Below are positions 35,285-44,050 of a stretch of DNA of 64,000 nucleotides, piece by piece. Both the position numbers and the translations under genes were made by a program. The stretch comes from JANSWY01 sp965228955 (GTDB taxonomy: Bacteria > Bacteroidota > Bacteroidia > Cytophagales > Cyclobacteriaceae), in assembly GCA_965228955.1 (NCBI GenBank), contig OZ245848.1, positions 5,146,001 to 5,210,000 on the forward strand. The letters run 5' to 3'. Below the pieces are notes generated by a model. The model did not search any database, was not told the DNA's origin, and saw only the letters and a program-made list of their open reading frames with translations. Numbering within the stretch: the stretch's first letter is position 1; every line of letters begins with the position of its first letter.

Positions 35285-36661
35285 TTAAAAAAATGTATTG
35301 ATCACAGTTGTTGCAAAAATTGAAAAGAGCACTACTGGAATAATATAAGAGGTAGAGAGGTGCATGTATTTTCTGAGTAATGAAGATTCATATTTGGGAG
35401 CTCCCATCATTATTTCCTGATCGAGGTTTTCCTTTTTCCATATATGAGAGGCAAAAATCATGATTAGGAAACCTCCTAGTGGAAGAAAAGTATCATTAGC
35501 TATTCCCATAATTACGCCCAGAAAATTGAGTGGCTTCTCAGAGTCTCCAAACTGAGCAAATTCTGTGAAGTAACAAGAAAAGCCATGTCCCAACATTGAT
35601 GGAATCCCTACAAGGAAAACAACAATGGAAGAAATAACAACAGCCTTTTTTCTACTTATTCCCCATTCATCTACTGTATAAGAAACTGGAACCTCCATCA
35701 ACGATACTGTAGAAGTTAGAGCCGCAAAACAAAGCAGAATAAAAAAGAAAGTACCAACAATCGCTCCAGTGACTCCTCCGATTGTTCCGAAAATTTTTGG
35801 GAGTGTTACAAAAATCAGTTCCGGTCCGCTATTGACACCAGCCATGGACCCTTCAGTAAGGAACCCAACCAAGGGGAATATCATTAAACCAGCAAGTACT
35901 GCAATGCCTACATCTGCCAATGTTATGAAGGTCACCGAGGAAACCAAGTTTTCATTTTTACCAACATAGCTCCCATATGTAATCAATGCACCCATCCCAA
36001 GAGAAAGAGAGAAAAACGCCTGACCCATGGCATTATAAATAGTACTGAATTTAATTTCTGATAAATCTGGGAGCAGGTAGAACTTCAAACCTTCCATAGA
36101 ATGAGGAAGAGTTAGTGAATAGATTACTACCCCCAGTATCATTAAGATCAATGTAGGCATTAAAATTTTAGCTATTTTCTCAATCCCCCCAGAAATTCCT
36201 TTCGAGACAACAAGGCTGGTCATAAGCATAAAAACCAAAGCGTAAGATCCAACCTTGAGCAGGTCTGAAGTAAACGAGTTAAATCCTTCAGAAATATTAA
36301 AGTTTGCGGTCGCCATTTCAAAAATATAGCCGAAGGACCAACCCGCTATAAGATTGTAAAATGATAGAATTAAGACTCCACTGAGCACACCAAGTTTACC
36401 AATGAAATTCCACCGTTTATATCCCAATGCTGTGAATGCTCCAACAGCGTTTTTATTAGTTCTCCTTCCTATTGCTACTTCAGTAAGCATTACAGGAAGA
36501 CAAAGTGTGAAACAGAAAAACAGATAAATCAATACAAATATTCCTCCCCCTCCTTGTCCAACTTCAAAGGGAAATCCCCATATATTTCCTAACCCTACAG
36601 CTGAACCCGCTGCTGCTGCAATAAACCCCAGTCTGTTACTGAACCCACCTCTTGGTGCCAT
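35285..36661 (-). CDS. Sodium-dependent transporter, NSS/SNF family
   Basis: 458 residues with eleven to twelve membrane segments. The first carries the Na+/substrate motif GFIAAAAGSAVGLGNIWGFPF, and GGGIFVLIYLFFC follows, as in LeuT-like transporters. Further family parts are QAFFSLSLGMGALITYGSY and the ALTSTVSLMEV region. It imports an amino acid or related amine with Na+; the substrate is not readable. The protein is near normal length and no key residue is obviously lost. It is monocistronic. Confidence 0.92.
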   Translation of the reverse strand: MAPRGGFSNRLGFIAAAAGSAVGLGNIWGFPFEVGQGGGGIFVLIYLFFCFTLCLPVMLTEVAIGRRTNKNAVGAFTALGYKRWNFIGKLGVLSGVLILSFYNLIAGWSFGYIFEMATANFNISEGFNSFTSDLLKVGSYALVFMLMTSLVVSKGISGGIEKIAKILMPTLILMILGVVIYSLTLPHSMEGLKFYLLPDLSEIKFSTIYNAMGQAFFSLSLGMGALITYGSYVGKNENLVSSVTFITLADVGIAVLAGLMIFPLVGFLTEGSMAGVNSGPELIFVTLPKIFGTIGGVTGAIVGTFFFILLCFAALTSTVSLMEVPVSYTVDEWGISRKKAVVISSIVVFLVGIPSMLGHGFSCYFTEFAQFGDSEKPLNFLGVIMGIANDTFLPLGGFLIMIFASHIWKKENLDQEIMMGAPKYESSLLRKYMHLSTSYIIPVVLFSIFATTVINTFF

Positions 36662-36770
36662 ATTTCAAATTCTTTTGTTAAAACCTTGAAGCAAGATGTC
36701 CTTAATGAGGACCACAAGACCGGGATTGTCGTAAAGGAAATCTAATTTGTCGGTAACATTTTTACCGACA

Positions 36771-37898
36771 TTATTGGTTTGTGAGGATGAGGTTCTCTGG
36801 AATAACCAGATTTTCTTTTGGAATTGCAAGTCTGATCTTTCTTTCCATATTGGGTGGAGAATCAAATAGAGATTGCTTCAATGGTTGCTCGTGTTGTTCT
36901 TTTGTCCATTGGTTTTTACCAAATATTCCATCAAGTAGAGCTGCCAGTAACCTTCTTAGCTCATTATGATCCTTAATATCATAAGTGTAGTCTGATCTAG
37001 GATCGTTTTTTGGTTTTACTTCCAGCCAATCACTACCATCAAGTTTCTTTGCACCAAATTTCAGCAGTAAATTGAACATACCGGGTGTTAAAATAATAGG
37101 ATCCGATTTGCCTGGAATTCCTTGAAGGTTAATGATGTGCTCATATTTCTGTTTTTCATTTTTCTCTTTTGAGAAACTTAGAAATAGTTGAGTCGGACCT
37201 GGAATAATGATGGAAGACAATTCTTTTACCCAACTGAGTGCAAGCGCAAAGAACAACATGATCAATGCGGTTTTAAAAATTGCTGAAAAAAGTGTCAGGT
37301 TTACTGTAGAGTCGGTGAGTTTATATGCCTGAGCCACTAGAGTGGTTAAGACACAAACAATGGATAGCCATGCAAGAAATCTCAAACGCCTTTTTTCAAA
37401 CGATTCCCATAGAACATATCCCAAAAAAGCCAAAGTCAACACAGCATAATAGACATCCAATTCATTCACAAACTGCAGAGAATTTCCTGAAATCATTCTA
37501 CTAATTGTGGGTAGCAAGGAAAATACAAAAGGCAACCCTACTATCACCAACCAGAAATTAGATCGTATTATAGATTTGAATGGTTTTGGAATATATCTAA
37601 ACCATGGTAATCCCAGAAGTATGAACAAACTATTGAATAATGAAAATATGCTTCGAAAGCCGTCTAAATAAACCGGATTCACTGGGTTTCTGGTAGCAAA
37701 GAAGACTTCTGCTGCTCCTGAAAAGCTCCAGGCAAGAATTGAGAGTGCCAACCATACTTGCCCAAAGTCGCCTTGTTTTTTACCCAAATGCCACCAGATA
37801 GCCATCAGCCCCAAAAAGGCAAACAAACAAACAGCCATTTGCCACCATCCATAGAATAGCAAAATACTCTGATCACTTATTTGTTCTGAGGGACTCAT
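36771..37898 (-). CDS. Polytopic membrane protein with cytoplasmic C-terminal domain
   Basis: 375 residues. About seven membrane segments span residues 15-230, with WWQMAVCLFAFLGLMAIWWHLGKK first. A soluble C-terminal domain of about 130 residues follows, containing ILTPGMFNLLLKFGAKK and a basic segment, and ending in PENLILTNQ. The architecture, seven helices then a small output-like domain, suggests a sensory or signalling role, but no family is recognised and no kinase or cyclase motif is present. It lies 60 bases downstream of the helical gene at 37959 and may be co-transcribed with it. Confidence 0.65.
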   Translation of the reverse strand: MSPSEQISDQSILLFYGWWQMAVCLFAFLGLMAIWWHLGKKQGDFGQVWLALSILAWSFSGAAEVFFATRNPVNPVYLDGFRSIFSLFNSLFILLGLPWFRYIPKPFKSIIRSNFWLVIVGLPFVFSLLPTISRMISGNSLQFVNELDVYYAVLTLAFLGYVLWESFEKRRLRFLAWLSIVCVLTTLVAQAYKLTDSTVNLTLFSAIFKTALIMLFFALALSWVKELSSIIIPGPTQLFLSFSKEKNEKQKYEHIINLQGIPGKSDPIILTPGMFNLLLKFGAKKLDGSDWLEVKPKNDPRSDYTYDIKDHNELRRLLAALLDGIFGKNQWTKEQHEQPLKQSLFDSPPNMERKIRLAIPKENLVIPENLILTNQ

Positions 37899-37958
37899 CG
37901 ATTCGAAAATAATCAGAATACTTTAATTAAGGGTGGAAGTCACTTGCCTTTGATTTTT

Positions 37959-39443
37959 TCAATTCTGGCTTACACGAATAGAAATAATCGTCTCCCAGAG
38001 TAATTCATACCTTACGAGCTCACAATAATCTTTTGACCCTTTTAGACCATCAAATTCCTCTTGAAATTCATCATTGATTAACTTCAATTGCTGCTCATCC
38101 ATTCCATACTTAAGAAAACGGATAAAGAACTTGAAAAACATCATGGTTCTCTCGTGAGTGGTGTTCTTGAGATACCTCTGATAGTAGACCCTAAGGTTAT
38201 TAGCTTCATTCTCGTAATCAATAACTCCTTTTATGGACAACAGAATTGTTCGGACCACCACAAACTGCCAGTTGTAACCAGTTTTATCAGAAGAAATAGC
38301 AGTGCAATTGGAATAAAACTCCTGCATTCTTGAAATATTAAACCCCGGGATTCTATCTCTATTTTCTTCATCTTGATGCAACAGAGCATAGCAAAACGCA
38401 AACCTAATAGTCCAGGCTGCTTTGTCTTGCTTATCTAATAAACTGTACTGTTGAGGAGATACTACCTCCAAACAAATATCCACGGCCTTTGTGATTGATC
38501 CGTAATTGACTTCCCGATCAAACATTTCAGCCAATACCTCAAAACGGTTAAAAGCTTTATAAGAAGTGTATTTTAGCAGTGGTGTAAGCGCATTATTGGA
38601 AGCCTTGTAATCTCCCAATGAGTTATAATACTTCACCCAGGAAATATTGATTTCCAGAGCCAAATGAATGGTCTCCAGGTAACTATACTCTTTTAGCAAA
38701 TTCTGAATAGCAAGTAACGACTTATGCCAGTTTACCAAATCATTGAACTGATGGTAACGGACGATCTGAATTCTCAAAAGGTGAAGTTTCAAAAAAGGAG
38801 AATTAATCGAATTTAAATCTTTGGAGATCTCATCAGCATAACGAGCAAACTTCATACCCAGCTCTCTGGATTGTGATCGAAGAAACTTTGTTTCGCTAAG
38901 AGCCATCTCCACTGTTCCTCTGGCCTTATCTACAATCTCCTGTTCCTTTTGTTTAATGGATACCAGTTGCTGGTATTTCTGTACTTCGGATACATATCCT
39001 TTGAGATAATAGATCTTGCGTAGGTTTTGGTAGCAACCCATTTCCACATCTACCAAATGATAACTTTCTGCCTTTTTCAGAGCCTTGAGAGTCAACCTTT
39101 CTGCGTTGTGGTAAACGTTGACAAAGAGAAGTTTTCGCGCAACTGTCAGTTGTCGCTCACAATCAAATTGTATTCGGATATAATTTTTGTTATTAATATC
39201 TGAATGATTTGCAACCAGGACCAGCTCAGAAAGTTTTTCTATCAAATTCCTTCGCAACATCATAAATCTTTTGTCTCCCGGTCCGGATTTGTAGAGTGCT
39301 TTCGCAACAAATTTATCGTCCTTCGCCCTTTTTGCTTTTTGGTCGTAGAGTTTTCGCAGTTTCGAATCCTTTGGCAATAAAAGATTAAAGGATTTCGGCA
39401 GATCCTGCTCTAATATGTTAGCTAGTTCCTGAATTAGATCCAT
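37959..39443 (-). CDS. Large all-helical (TPR-like) cytoplasmic protein
   Basis: 494 residues with no signal peptide or membrane segment. It is predicted almost wholly alpha-helical, with repeating helix pairs (NAERLTLKALKKAESYHLVDVEMGC region, AIQNLLKEYSYLETIHLALE) reminiscent of TPR or similar solenoids. It is basic in its N-terminal 80 residues. No enzymatic motif is seen. It precedes the membrane protein gene at 36771, so a joint role in signalling is possible but unproven. The intergenic region upstream holds the RNA candidate at 39735-39921 on the other strand. Confidence 0.65.
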   Translation of the reverse strand: MDLIQELANILEQDLPKSFNLLLPKDSKLRKLYDQKAKRAKDDKFVAKALYKSGPGDKRFMMLRRNLIEKLSELVLVANHSDINNKNYIRIQFDCERQLTVARKLLFVNVYHNAERLTLKALKKAESYHLVDVEMGCYQNLRKIYYLKGYVSEVQKYQQLVSIKQKEQEIVDKARGTVEMALSETKFLRSQSRELGMKFARYADEISKDLNSINSPFLKLHLLRIQIVRYHQFNDLVNWHKSLLAIQNLLKEYSYLETIHLALEINISWVKYYNSLGDYKASNNALTPLLKYTSYKAFNRFEVLAEMFDREVNYGSITKAVDICLEVVSPQQYSLLDKQDKAAWTIRFAFCYALLHQDEENRDRIPGFNISRMQEFYSNCTAISSDKTGYNWQFVVVRTILLSIKGVIDYENEANNLRVYYQRYLKNTTHERTMMFFKFFIRFLKYGMDEQQLKLINDEFQEEFDGLKGSKDYCELVRYELLWETIISIRVSQN

Positions 39444-39721
39444 TTGTTTGCTCCAATTGTAATTTACTTTTCATGAGTTACTGTACTCCCAAATTTTCTT
39501 GCCTTCCTAACCCAATGTGCACGTAAGAAATGAAAAAAAGACCTTACAAACTAATGTCTTAATAAATAGATAACAAATGCTTCACCAGTCTGACAATTTT
39601 GGATCCCTCATTTTGATTTACGATGTTACCTCAAGTGTAAATTGCTGATTGTGACGAGGTTTATACATTAGCAATAATCAAACTGAGAATCATAATCAGT
39701 AATCTGACTTAGAGACATTAT

Positions 39722-39729
39722 TACATTTG
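39722..39729 (+). promoter_or_regulatory. -7 promoter box of RNA candidate
   Basis: TACATTTG is an exact match to TAnnTTTG. The predicted start about 6 bases on (39735) is where the closing stem of the RNA begins. No TTG was found at the -33 position. Confidence 0.4.
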
Positions 39730-39772
39730 ATAGGAAGTTTGTACATAACACAATAAGAGAAGTCGATCAGAC

Positions 39773-39787
39773 TATTGCTAACCAAAC
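39773..39787 (+). promoter_or_regulatory. 15-base antisense match to small-RNA unit 2
   Basis: TATTGCTAACCAAAC is the exact reverse complement of 1461-1475. Most of it lies in a stretch predicted to be unpaired between the hairpins of the RNA candidate. Its part TAACCAAAC complements the core of all three units. Confidence 0.4.
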
Positions 39788-39889
39788 AATAAAAATAGGC
39801 TGATTGAAACCCGGAATCTACATGTTGCTTGCGGTTGGGAAGTCCGCATAGATAGTGTGAAGTAATTCTAAATGTACTTACTTAGAAAT

Positions 39890-39921
39890 GGGCCTGACAG
39901 TAATATCAGGTCCATTTTTTT
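39890..39921 (+). terminator. Intrinsic terminator of RNA candidate
   Basis: Stem GGGCCTGA (39890-39897) / TCAGGTCC (39906-39913) with one G-T pair, an 8-base loop, then seven T residues after one A. Confidence 0.75.
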
Positions 39922-39980
39922 AACCCACGCCCTTTTTGAAAATCTCACAATCCAATTGATTAAGTGTGAATAGTTTTAAA

Positions 39981-40544
39981 TTATTTAATGGTTGATATCA
40001 CTTTTTCAAGTGAAACAAAATCCGGATTTGTACCTTCTAAACGGATTTCAAGTAATCTTTGGTAAAGGTTAAAATCTAACGAAATCAGTTTATCTGTAAA
40101 AAGAGGATCAAGGGTTTCTAGTATTTCATTTGACGCATCGATATCCTCTTTGGAAATGTAGAGCTTTCGAGTTGGGGCTCCAGGAACCTCCCTTGATTTT
40201 ATACCATCAATGAGATTCTTAATACTAAATACCTGAATTTCTTTAACCTGAAATGAGCAGATGAAGTATTTAACTGGAGACGCTTTGCATACTACTGTTT
40301 CAGCAGGCTTATTGCGTGTTACCAGATTACCATTTGTCAATGTGGATTTATTGATTTGGAAGGACCAGTTAATATCGTTTTTAACGAATGTTGCCTGCAG
40401 GTGCAAAGCCCAAGCTGAATATTTGCCATCAATTGAGCCATAGTTACTTTCAATGAATTCCTGCCACCTTTGACATAATTCCTTATTTCGAAGAAAGAAA
40501 TCAGACTCCTTCTCTTCTTTGGTTCCTACTGCTTCTATGGGCAT
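39981..40544 (-). CDS. Soluble protein of unknown function
   Basis: 187 residues, no signal peptide or membrane segment. The N-terminus is charged (TKEEKESDFFLRNKELCQRW); the centre has predicted beta strands (DINWSFQINKSTL, VKYFICSFQVKEIQVF) and the C-terminal third is helical. No family is recognised. Its ATG shares one base with the stop codon of the upstream gene (TAATG), so its translation is probably coupled to the secreted protein gene, which suggests related roles. Confidence 0.65.
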   Translation of the reverse strand: MPIEAVGTKEEKESDFFLRNKELCQRWQEFIESNYGSIDGKYSAWALHLQATFVKNDINWSFQINKSTLTNGNLVTRNKPAETVVCKASPVKYFICSFQVKEIQVFSIKNLIDGIKSREVPGAPTRKLYISKEDIDASNEILETLDPLFTDKLISLDFNLYQRLLEIRLEGTNPDFVSLEKVISTIK

Positions 40545-41128
40545 TAATAATCAGTACCTGTGATAGTGCCAGATTCTCTGAAGATCAATTCTTTCTCAAT
40601 AGGATCAAGTATTGGATTGATTTTTTCGTGTAACGAGTTATACAGAACTTCTGTGTATGATTCAGTTAATGATAATGGAGAAGTTACTTCCAACGCCTTG
40701 ATGTCATAAGCTTTTCCCTCAGTTTCTTGCTGAACCATAGCAAATAGGTCTTTCTCAGTTGCAGCAGAGACAAGAATGCAGTTTTTCCTTACTGTTTTAT
40801 CTTCCCTGATTTTAAATTGGAAGAATCCAACAAAATCGTCAGCCTTTGTCATCTTAGAAAATGCACGGAATACCCGATTCTCTGGCAATTCGGTAGTCAA
40901 ATTATCACCGAATTGATATTCGATTTTCAATCTGCTTTCAAAATTCACGTTACCTGGAATCTTAATTACATCAAAGTCACCCTGGAATTGATAGCCGGAT
41001 TCTTCCATTTCTAAGTCTGCGAAATAAATTACTTGAATATCCGAAGCATCCTGTGCCTTTACAGCAAATGCAAATAGGAATAATAAAGCAATGGTTGCTA
41101 GTTGATTGATTCTAAATGTTCCAAACAT
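40544..41128 (-). CDS. Secreted protein of unknown function, coupled to the next gene
   Basis: 194 residues from ATG at 41128; a GTG four codons earlier is possible but less likely. The signal peptide ends FAVKAQ. The mature part is beta-rich (IQVIYFADLEMEESGYQFQ; RLKIEYQFG; GFFQFKIREDKTVRKNCIL). No catalytic motif or family was recognised. It forms a TAATG junction with the following gene. It is divergent from proA across a 222-base region in which no operator was recognised. Confidence 0.7.
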   Translation of the reverse strand: MFGTFRINQLATIALLFLFAFAVKAQDASDIQVIYFADLEMEESGYQFQGDFDVIKIPGNVNFESRLKIEYQFGDNLTTELPENRVFRAFSKMTKADDFVGFFQFKIREDKTVRKNCILVSAATEKDLFAMVQQETEGKAYDIKALEVTSPLSLTESYTEVLYNSLHEKINPILDPIEKELIFRESGTITGTDY

Positions 41129-41350
41129 GATAACTGCCACTTAAAGTTGATCTTGCAATATAATAAATCCTGATGAGGTCAAACCTGATTTCCGTCAAAA
41201 GGTCTGAATTTCAATGGTTTCGGAATGGCATTTTCGGTTTTCGGGAGTCCTCCAACAATTAATTATTGTTAATGCATCTTCCTTTTTAAGTAATACGGAA
41301 CTAATTTTACCAATAACTACATTAACCCTGATAATTAAAAATCACGAGTT

Positions 41351-42535
41351 GTGAATACAGAAAGCAAGAACAGGGTTTTGAGCAAGCTGGCTAAGTTACT
41401 GGATGCTCATCGGGATGAAATCATTTCTCAAAATCAAGCCGATATTTCTAATTGTAATGGATTGGATGATTCCTTAATGGATCGACTTAAAGTAGATCAC
41501 AAAAAGGTAGATGGCATGATAGCATCAGTGAATGAAGTTCAATTTATCGCTGATCCAGAAGGAGAGGTATTATATAGCTATGATCACCCGGATGGTATGC
41601 AGATTGAGAATAGAACAGTCCCTTTTGGAAATATCCTGATCATCTATGAATCCAGACCAGATGTTACCATTGAAGCTGCTGTAAGTGCTTTTAAGGCAGG
41701 AAATAAAATTCTTCTTAAAGGAGGGAAAGAGGCTAGGTTAACAAATTTGTATCTGGTAAGACTTTGGCACGACGCACTCATAAGTTGTGATGAATCCAAG
41801 GAGTGGGTAACCTACCTGGATATAGATAGGGAAGCAACCCAAAAACTAATTGCCGAAAATACTCACAATGCCCATCTTATAATTCCCAGAGGTGGTGATG
41901 GACTTATAAACTATGTAAGGTCAAATACTAATATCCCATTGATTGTAAGTGGTAGAGGAAACAACTTTGTTTACATACATGATGATGCGGACTTTGAAAT
42001 GGCTGTTGATATTGTCTTAAATGGAAAATCAAGATTGAGCGTTTGTAATGCCACTGATAAGGTTTTAATCAATAAAAACCTTCCGGAATTAGATGATAAA
42101 GTATCCAAACTAAACGATGCATTAACTGCAATGAACATTGCTGTGCATGGAGATCAACAGGTGTCAACAAGTTTGGATTCTGTAAAGTCCATTGAAGGAA
42201 AAGAAATTTGGGATGAAGAATTTTTATCCGCTGATATTTTGCTTGGGTTAGTTGATGATGAAAAAAGTGCCATTGAAATGATCAACCAACATTCTGGAGG
42301 TCATTCCGGAACCATTGTCACATCAAGCAAACAAGCCGCTGAATTATTTCAAAAAGAGGTGGATTGTGCTGCGGTTTATCATAATGCCTCCACTCGTTAC
42401 ACTGATGGTGGCCAATTTGGTTTTGGGGCTGAGATTGCTATTAGCACTCAAAAACTACATTTCAGAGGGCCAATAGGATTGGGGCAGCTTATCACCAATA
42501 AATGGTTCATTTCAGGAAGCGGACAAACCAGATAG
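41351..42535 (+). CDS. proA: Glutamate-5-semialdehyde dehydrogenase (gamma-glutamyl phosphate reductase)
   Basis: 394 residues, slightly shorter than the usual 410-420. The start is GTG at 41351, giving the normal N-terminal helix; no nearby ATG fits. Family segments: PFGNILIIYESRPDVTIEAA, KAGNKILLKGGKEA, LIIPRGGDGLINYV and SRLSVCNATDKVLIN with the catalytic Cys. It reduces gamma-glutamyl phosphate with NADPH in proline synthesis. proB follows after only 2 bases. The order proA-proB is the reverse of the order in E. coli. Confidence 0.93.
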   Translation: MNTESKNRVLSKLAKLLDAHRDEIISQNQADISNCNGLDDSLMDRLKVDHKKVDGMIASVNEVQFIADPEGEVLYSYDHPDGMQIENRTVPFGNILIIYESRPDVTIEAAVSAFKAGNKILLKGGKEARLTNLYLVRLWHDALISCDESKEWVTYLDIDREATQKLIAENTHNAHLIIPRGGDGLINYVRSNTNIPLIVSGRGNNFVYIHDDADFEMAVDIVLNGKSRLSVCNATDKVLINKNLPELDDKVSKLNDALTAMNIAVHGDQQVSTSLDSVKSIEGKEIWDEEFLSADILLGLVDDEKSAIEMINQHSGGHSGTIVTSSKQAAELFQKEVDCAAVYHNASTRYTDGGQFGFGAEIAISTQKLHFRGPIGLGQLITNKWFISGSGQTR

Positions 42536-42537
42536 TT

Positions 42538-43314
42538 ATGAGAAAGAAAATTGTGTTGAAGATAGGAACTGCAACTCTTACCGCCGGAAGCGATAGAATC
42601 TCCAGAGGCAAGATTGAAGATATGGCCCGACAGATCATTCAACTGAAAGATGAATATCAAATCATTCTTGTTTCCTCAGGTGCCATTGCGACCGCAAAGC
42701 AATTCATCAATATAAGCGGATGGGAAAATGTGGTTGCTAGTAAGCAGGCTATGTCGGCCATTGGCCAACCAAAATTGATGCAGATTTACTCTGAGGTATT
42801 CAATGACTTTGGGATTAAAATTGCGCAGTGTCTTATGACCTATCGGGATTTTGAGAATGAAGAGGCACAAGTCAATACAATTAATACTATTGAAGAATTA
42901 TTGAAACACGATTATGTACCCATCATCAATGAAAATGATACGGTTGCAACAGAGGAATTAGTGGTTGGAGACAATGATAAGCTTGGTGCGTTGGTAACGA
43001 CATTGATGAACGCTGATTTGCTTGTATTGGCCTCAGATATTGATGGCGTTTTTGATAAGAATCCACATACTCATTCAGATGCTAAACTGATTGAGGAGAT
43101 TTCAGACCTTCAAACTGTTCAACATTTTATTGAGGAAAGAGACAATGGACTTGGGACAGGTGGAATGACATCCAAATTTGAAGCTGCGGAAGTATGTCTA
43201 TCCAAGAATATTGAAATGCGAATTACAAATGGTGCAAATCCAAACTTTCTAGTTAATTGCCTAACAGAAAAAACACCACACACAAAGTTTCTACCAGGTG
43301 TTTTAAGTAAATAA
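42538..43314 (+). CDS. proB: Glutamate 5-kinase without PUA domain
   Basis: 258 residues from ATG at 42538, two bases after the proA stop; a longer frame reaching back into proA adds twelve unrelated residues. The amino-acid kinase fold is clear: KIVLKIGTATLT, VSSGAIATAKQ, NENDTVATEEL, GDNDKLGALVTTLMNADLLVLASDIDGVF and GTGGMTSKFEAA. The C-terminal PUA domain of the E. coli enzyme (total about 367) is absent, as in many other bacteria, so feedback behaviour may differ. It makes gamma-glutamyl phosphate, the substrate of ProA. Confidence 0.93.
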   Translation: MRKKIVLKIGTATLTAGSDRISRGKIEDMARQIIQLKDEYQIILVSSGAIATAKQFINISGWENVVASKQAMSAIGQPKLMQIYSEVFNDFGIKIAQCLMTYRDFENEEAQVNTINTIEELLKHDYVPIINENDTVATEELVVGDNDKLGALVTTLMNADLLVLASDIDGVFDKNPHTHSDAKLIEEISDLQTVQHFIEERDNGLGTGGMTSKFEAAEVCLSKNIEMRITNGANPNFLVNCLTEKTPHTKFLPGVLSK

Positions 43315-43315
43315 G

Positions 43316-43852
43316 TTAGTTTTTATTCAGCCCTTTCAAATGATGTACATGCTCATCAATAATATCAATCCGCTTAGTAATATTGACAATGTACTTATCC
43401 AGTTCGGTTTCTAATCTTTCAATTTCTTCCTGATAGGTATCACCGCCTTCTCTACCATAGTTCTTTTCAATATCATTGAACTGCCCACATTCGGTTCTTA
43501 GAAATTTGATAAATGAAATGGTGGTGTAGTCAACTTCAACTGTATTGATATCATCAATTGTAGCTTTGGCTTCTTTGTTCTTCTCTGTGTTGTATTTGTG
43601 AATAACAATATTGTAAAGAACAGTATCGTAGTGATGAATTTGGTTCAATAAATCAATCATCTCATTTCTCACCACCCTATTCTTACAGTAGTTTTTCAAA
43701 CCCTCATAAGAGTCTAGTAGCACAGCTGTCTCATCCCAATTTGAGGTGAGATCATCTATGATTTCAACAATATTCTTCTCATTATCCTGAGCAAATAATC
43801 CACTACTCAAAAAAAGAAATGAAAATATGATTACAAGTTTATTTCTAAGCAT
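43316..43852 (-). CDS. Secreted helical protein of unknown function
   Basis: 178 residues. The signal peptide is followed by FAQDNE. The mature part is almost wholly helical and charged, with a coiled-coil-like C-terminal part (EEIERLETELDKYIVNIT). No family is recognised. It is convergent with proB with a 1-base gap. The 198-base region upstream (43853-44050) shows no feature. Confidence 0.7.
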   Translation of the reverse strand: MLRNKLVIIFSFLFLSSGLFAQDNEKNIVEIIDDLTSNWDETAVLLDSYEGLKNYCKNRVVRNEMIDLLNQIHHYDTVLYNIVIHKYNTEKNKEAKATIDDINTVEVDYTTISFIKFLRTECGQFNDIEKNYGREGGDTYQEEIERLETELDKYIVNITKRIDIIDEHVHHLKGLNKN

Positions 43853-44050
43853 TGTCTTGATTGATTTCGTTTACTTACTTAAACTTAAACAATTCAAAAA
43901 TGAACTGATCACAAAACCATAAAATTTAAATATGGGGAGCATTTTGATACTACAACTATTAATAACATACTAATTAGTATTGTAAGGATAAAGAGGCCCA
44001 TAAACATAGAAAAAAGACATATTAGAAAAATCCTACAAATTCTATGTTTC

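Larger units (their letters stand above)
39735..39921 (+). ncRNA. Structured non-coding RNA candidate, about 187 nt
   Basis: The 537-base gap 39444-39980 lies between two minus-strand genes, but this unit reads on the plus strand. The two ends pair: AAGT (39735-39738) with ACTT (39880-39883), and GTACAT (39741-39746) with ATGTAC (39872-39877). An inner hairpin has ATCTA (39816-39820) / TAGAT (39849-39853) and TGCGG (39830-39834) / CCGCA (39844-39848). AGTC/GACT forms another small hairpin near 39761-39773. A terminator follows. Length and closed-end form recall 6S RNA, but I cannot identify it as such. No other feature was seen in the gap. Confidence 0.5.

Noticed and set aside
36665..36865. 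Frame of 66 codons on the minus strand between the NSS symporter and polytopic protein genes
   Set aside because: It overlaps the end of the polytopic protein gene by 95 bases in another frame, has no signal peptide or plausible domain, and its composition is unlike its neighbours.
39735..39921. tRNA or tmRNA as identity of the 39.7 kb RNA
   Set aside because: No cloverleaf, T-loop sequence or tag-peptide frame was seen; only the closed-end fold and size remain as hints.
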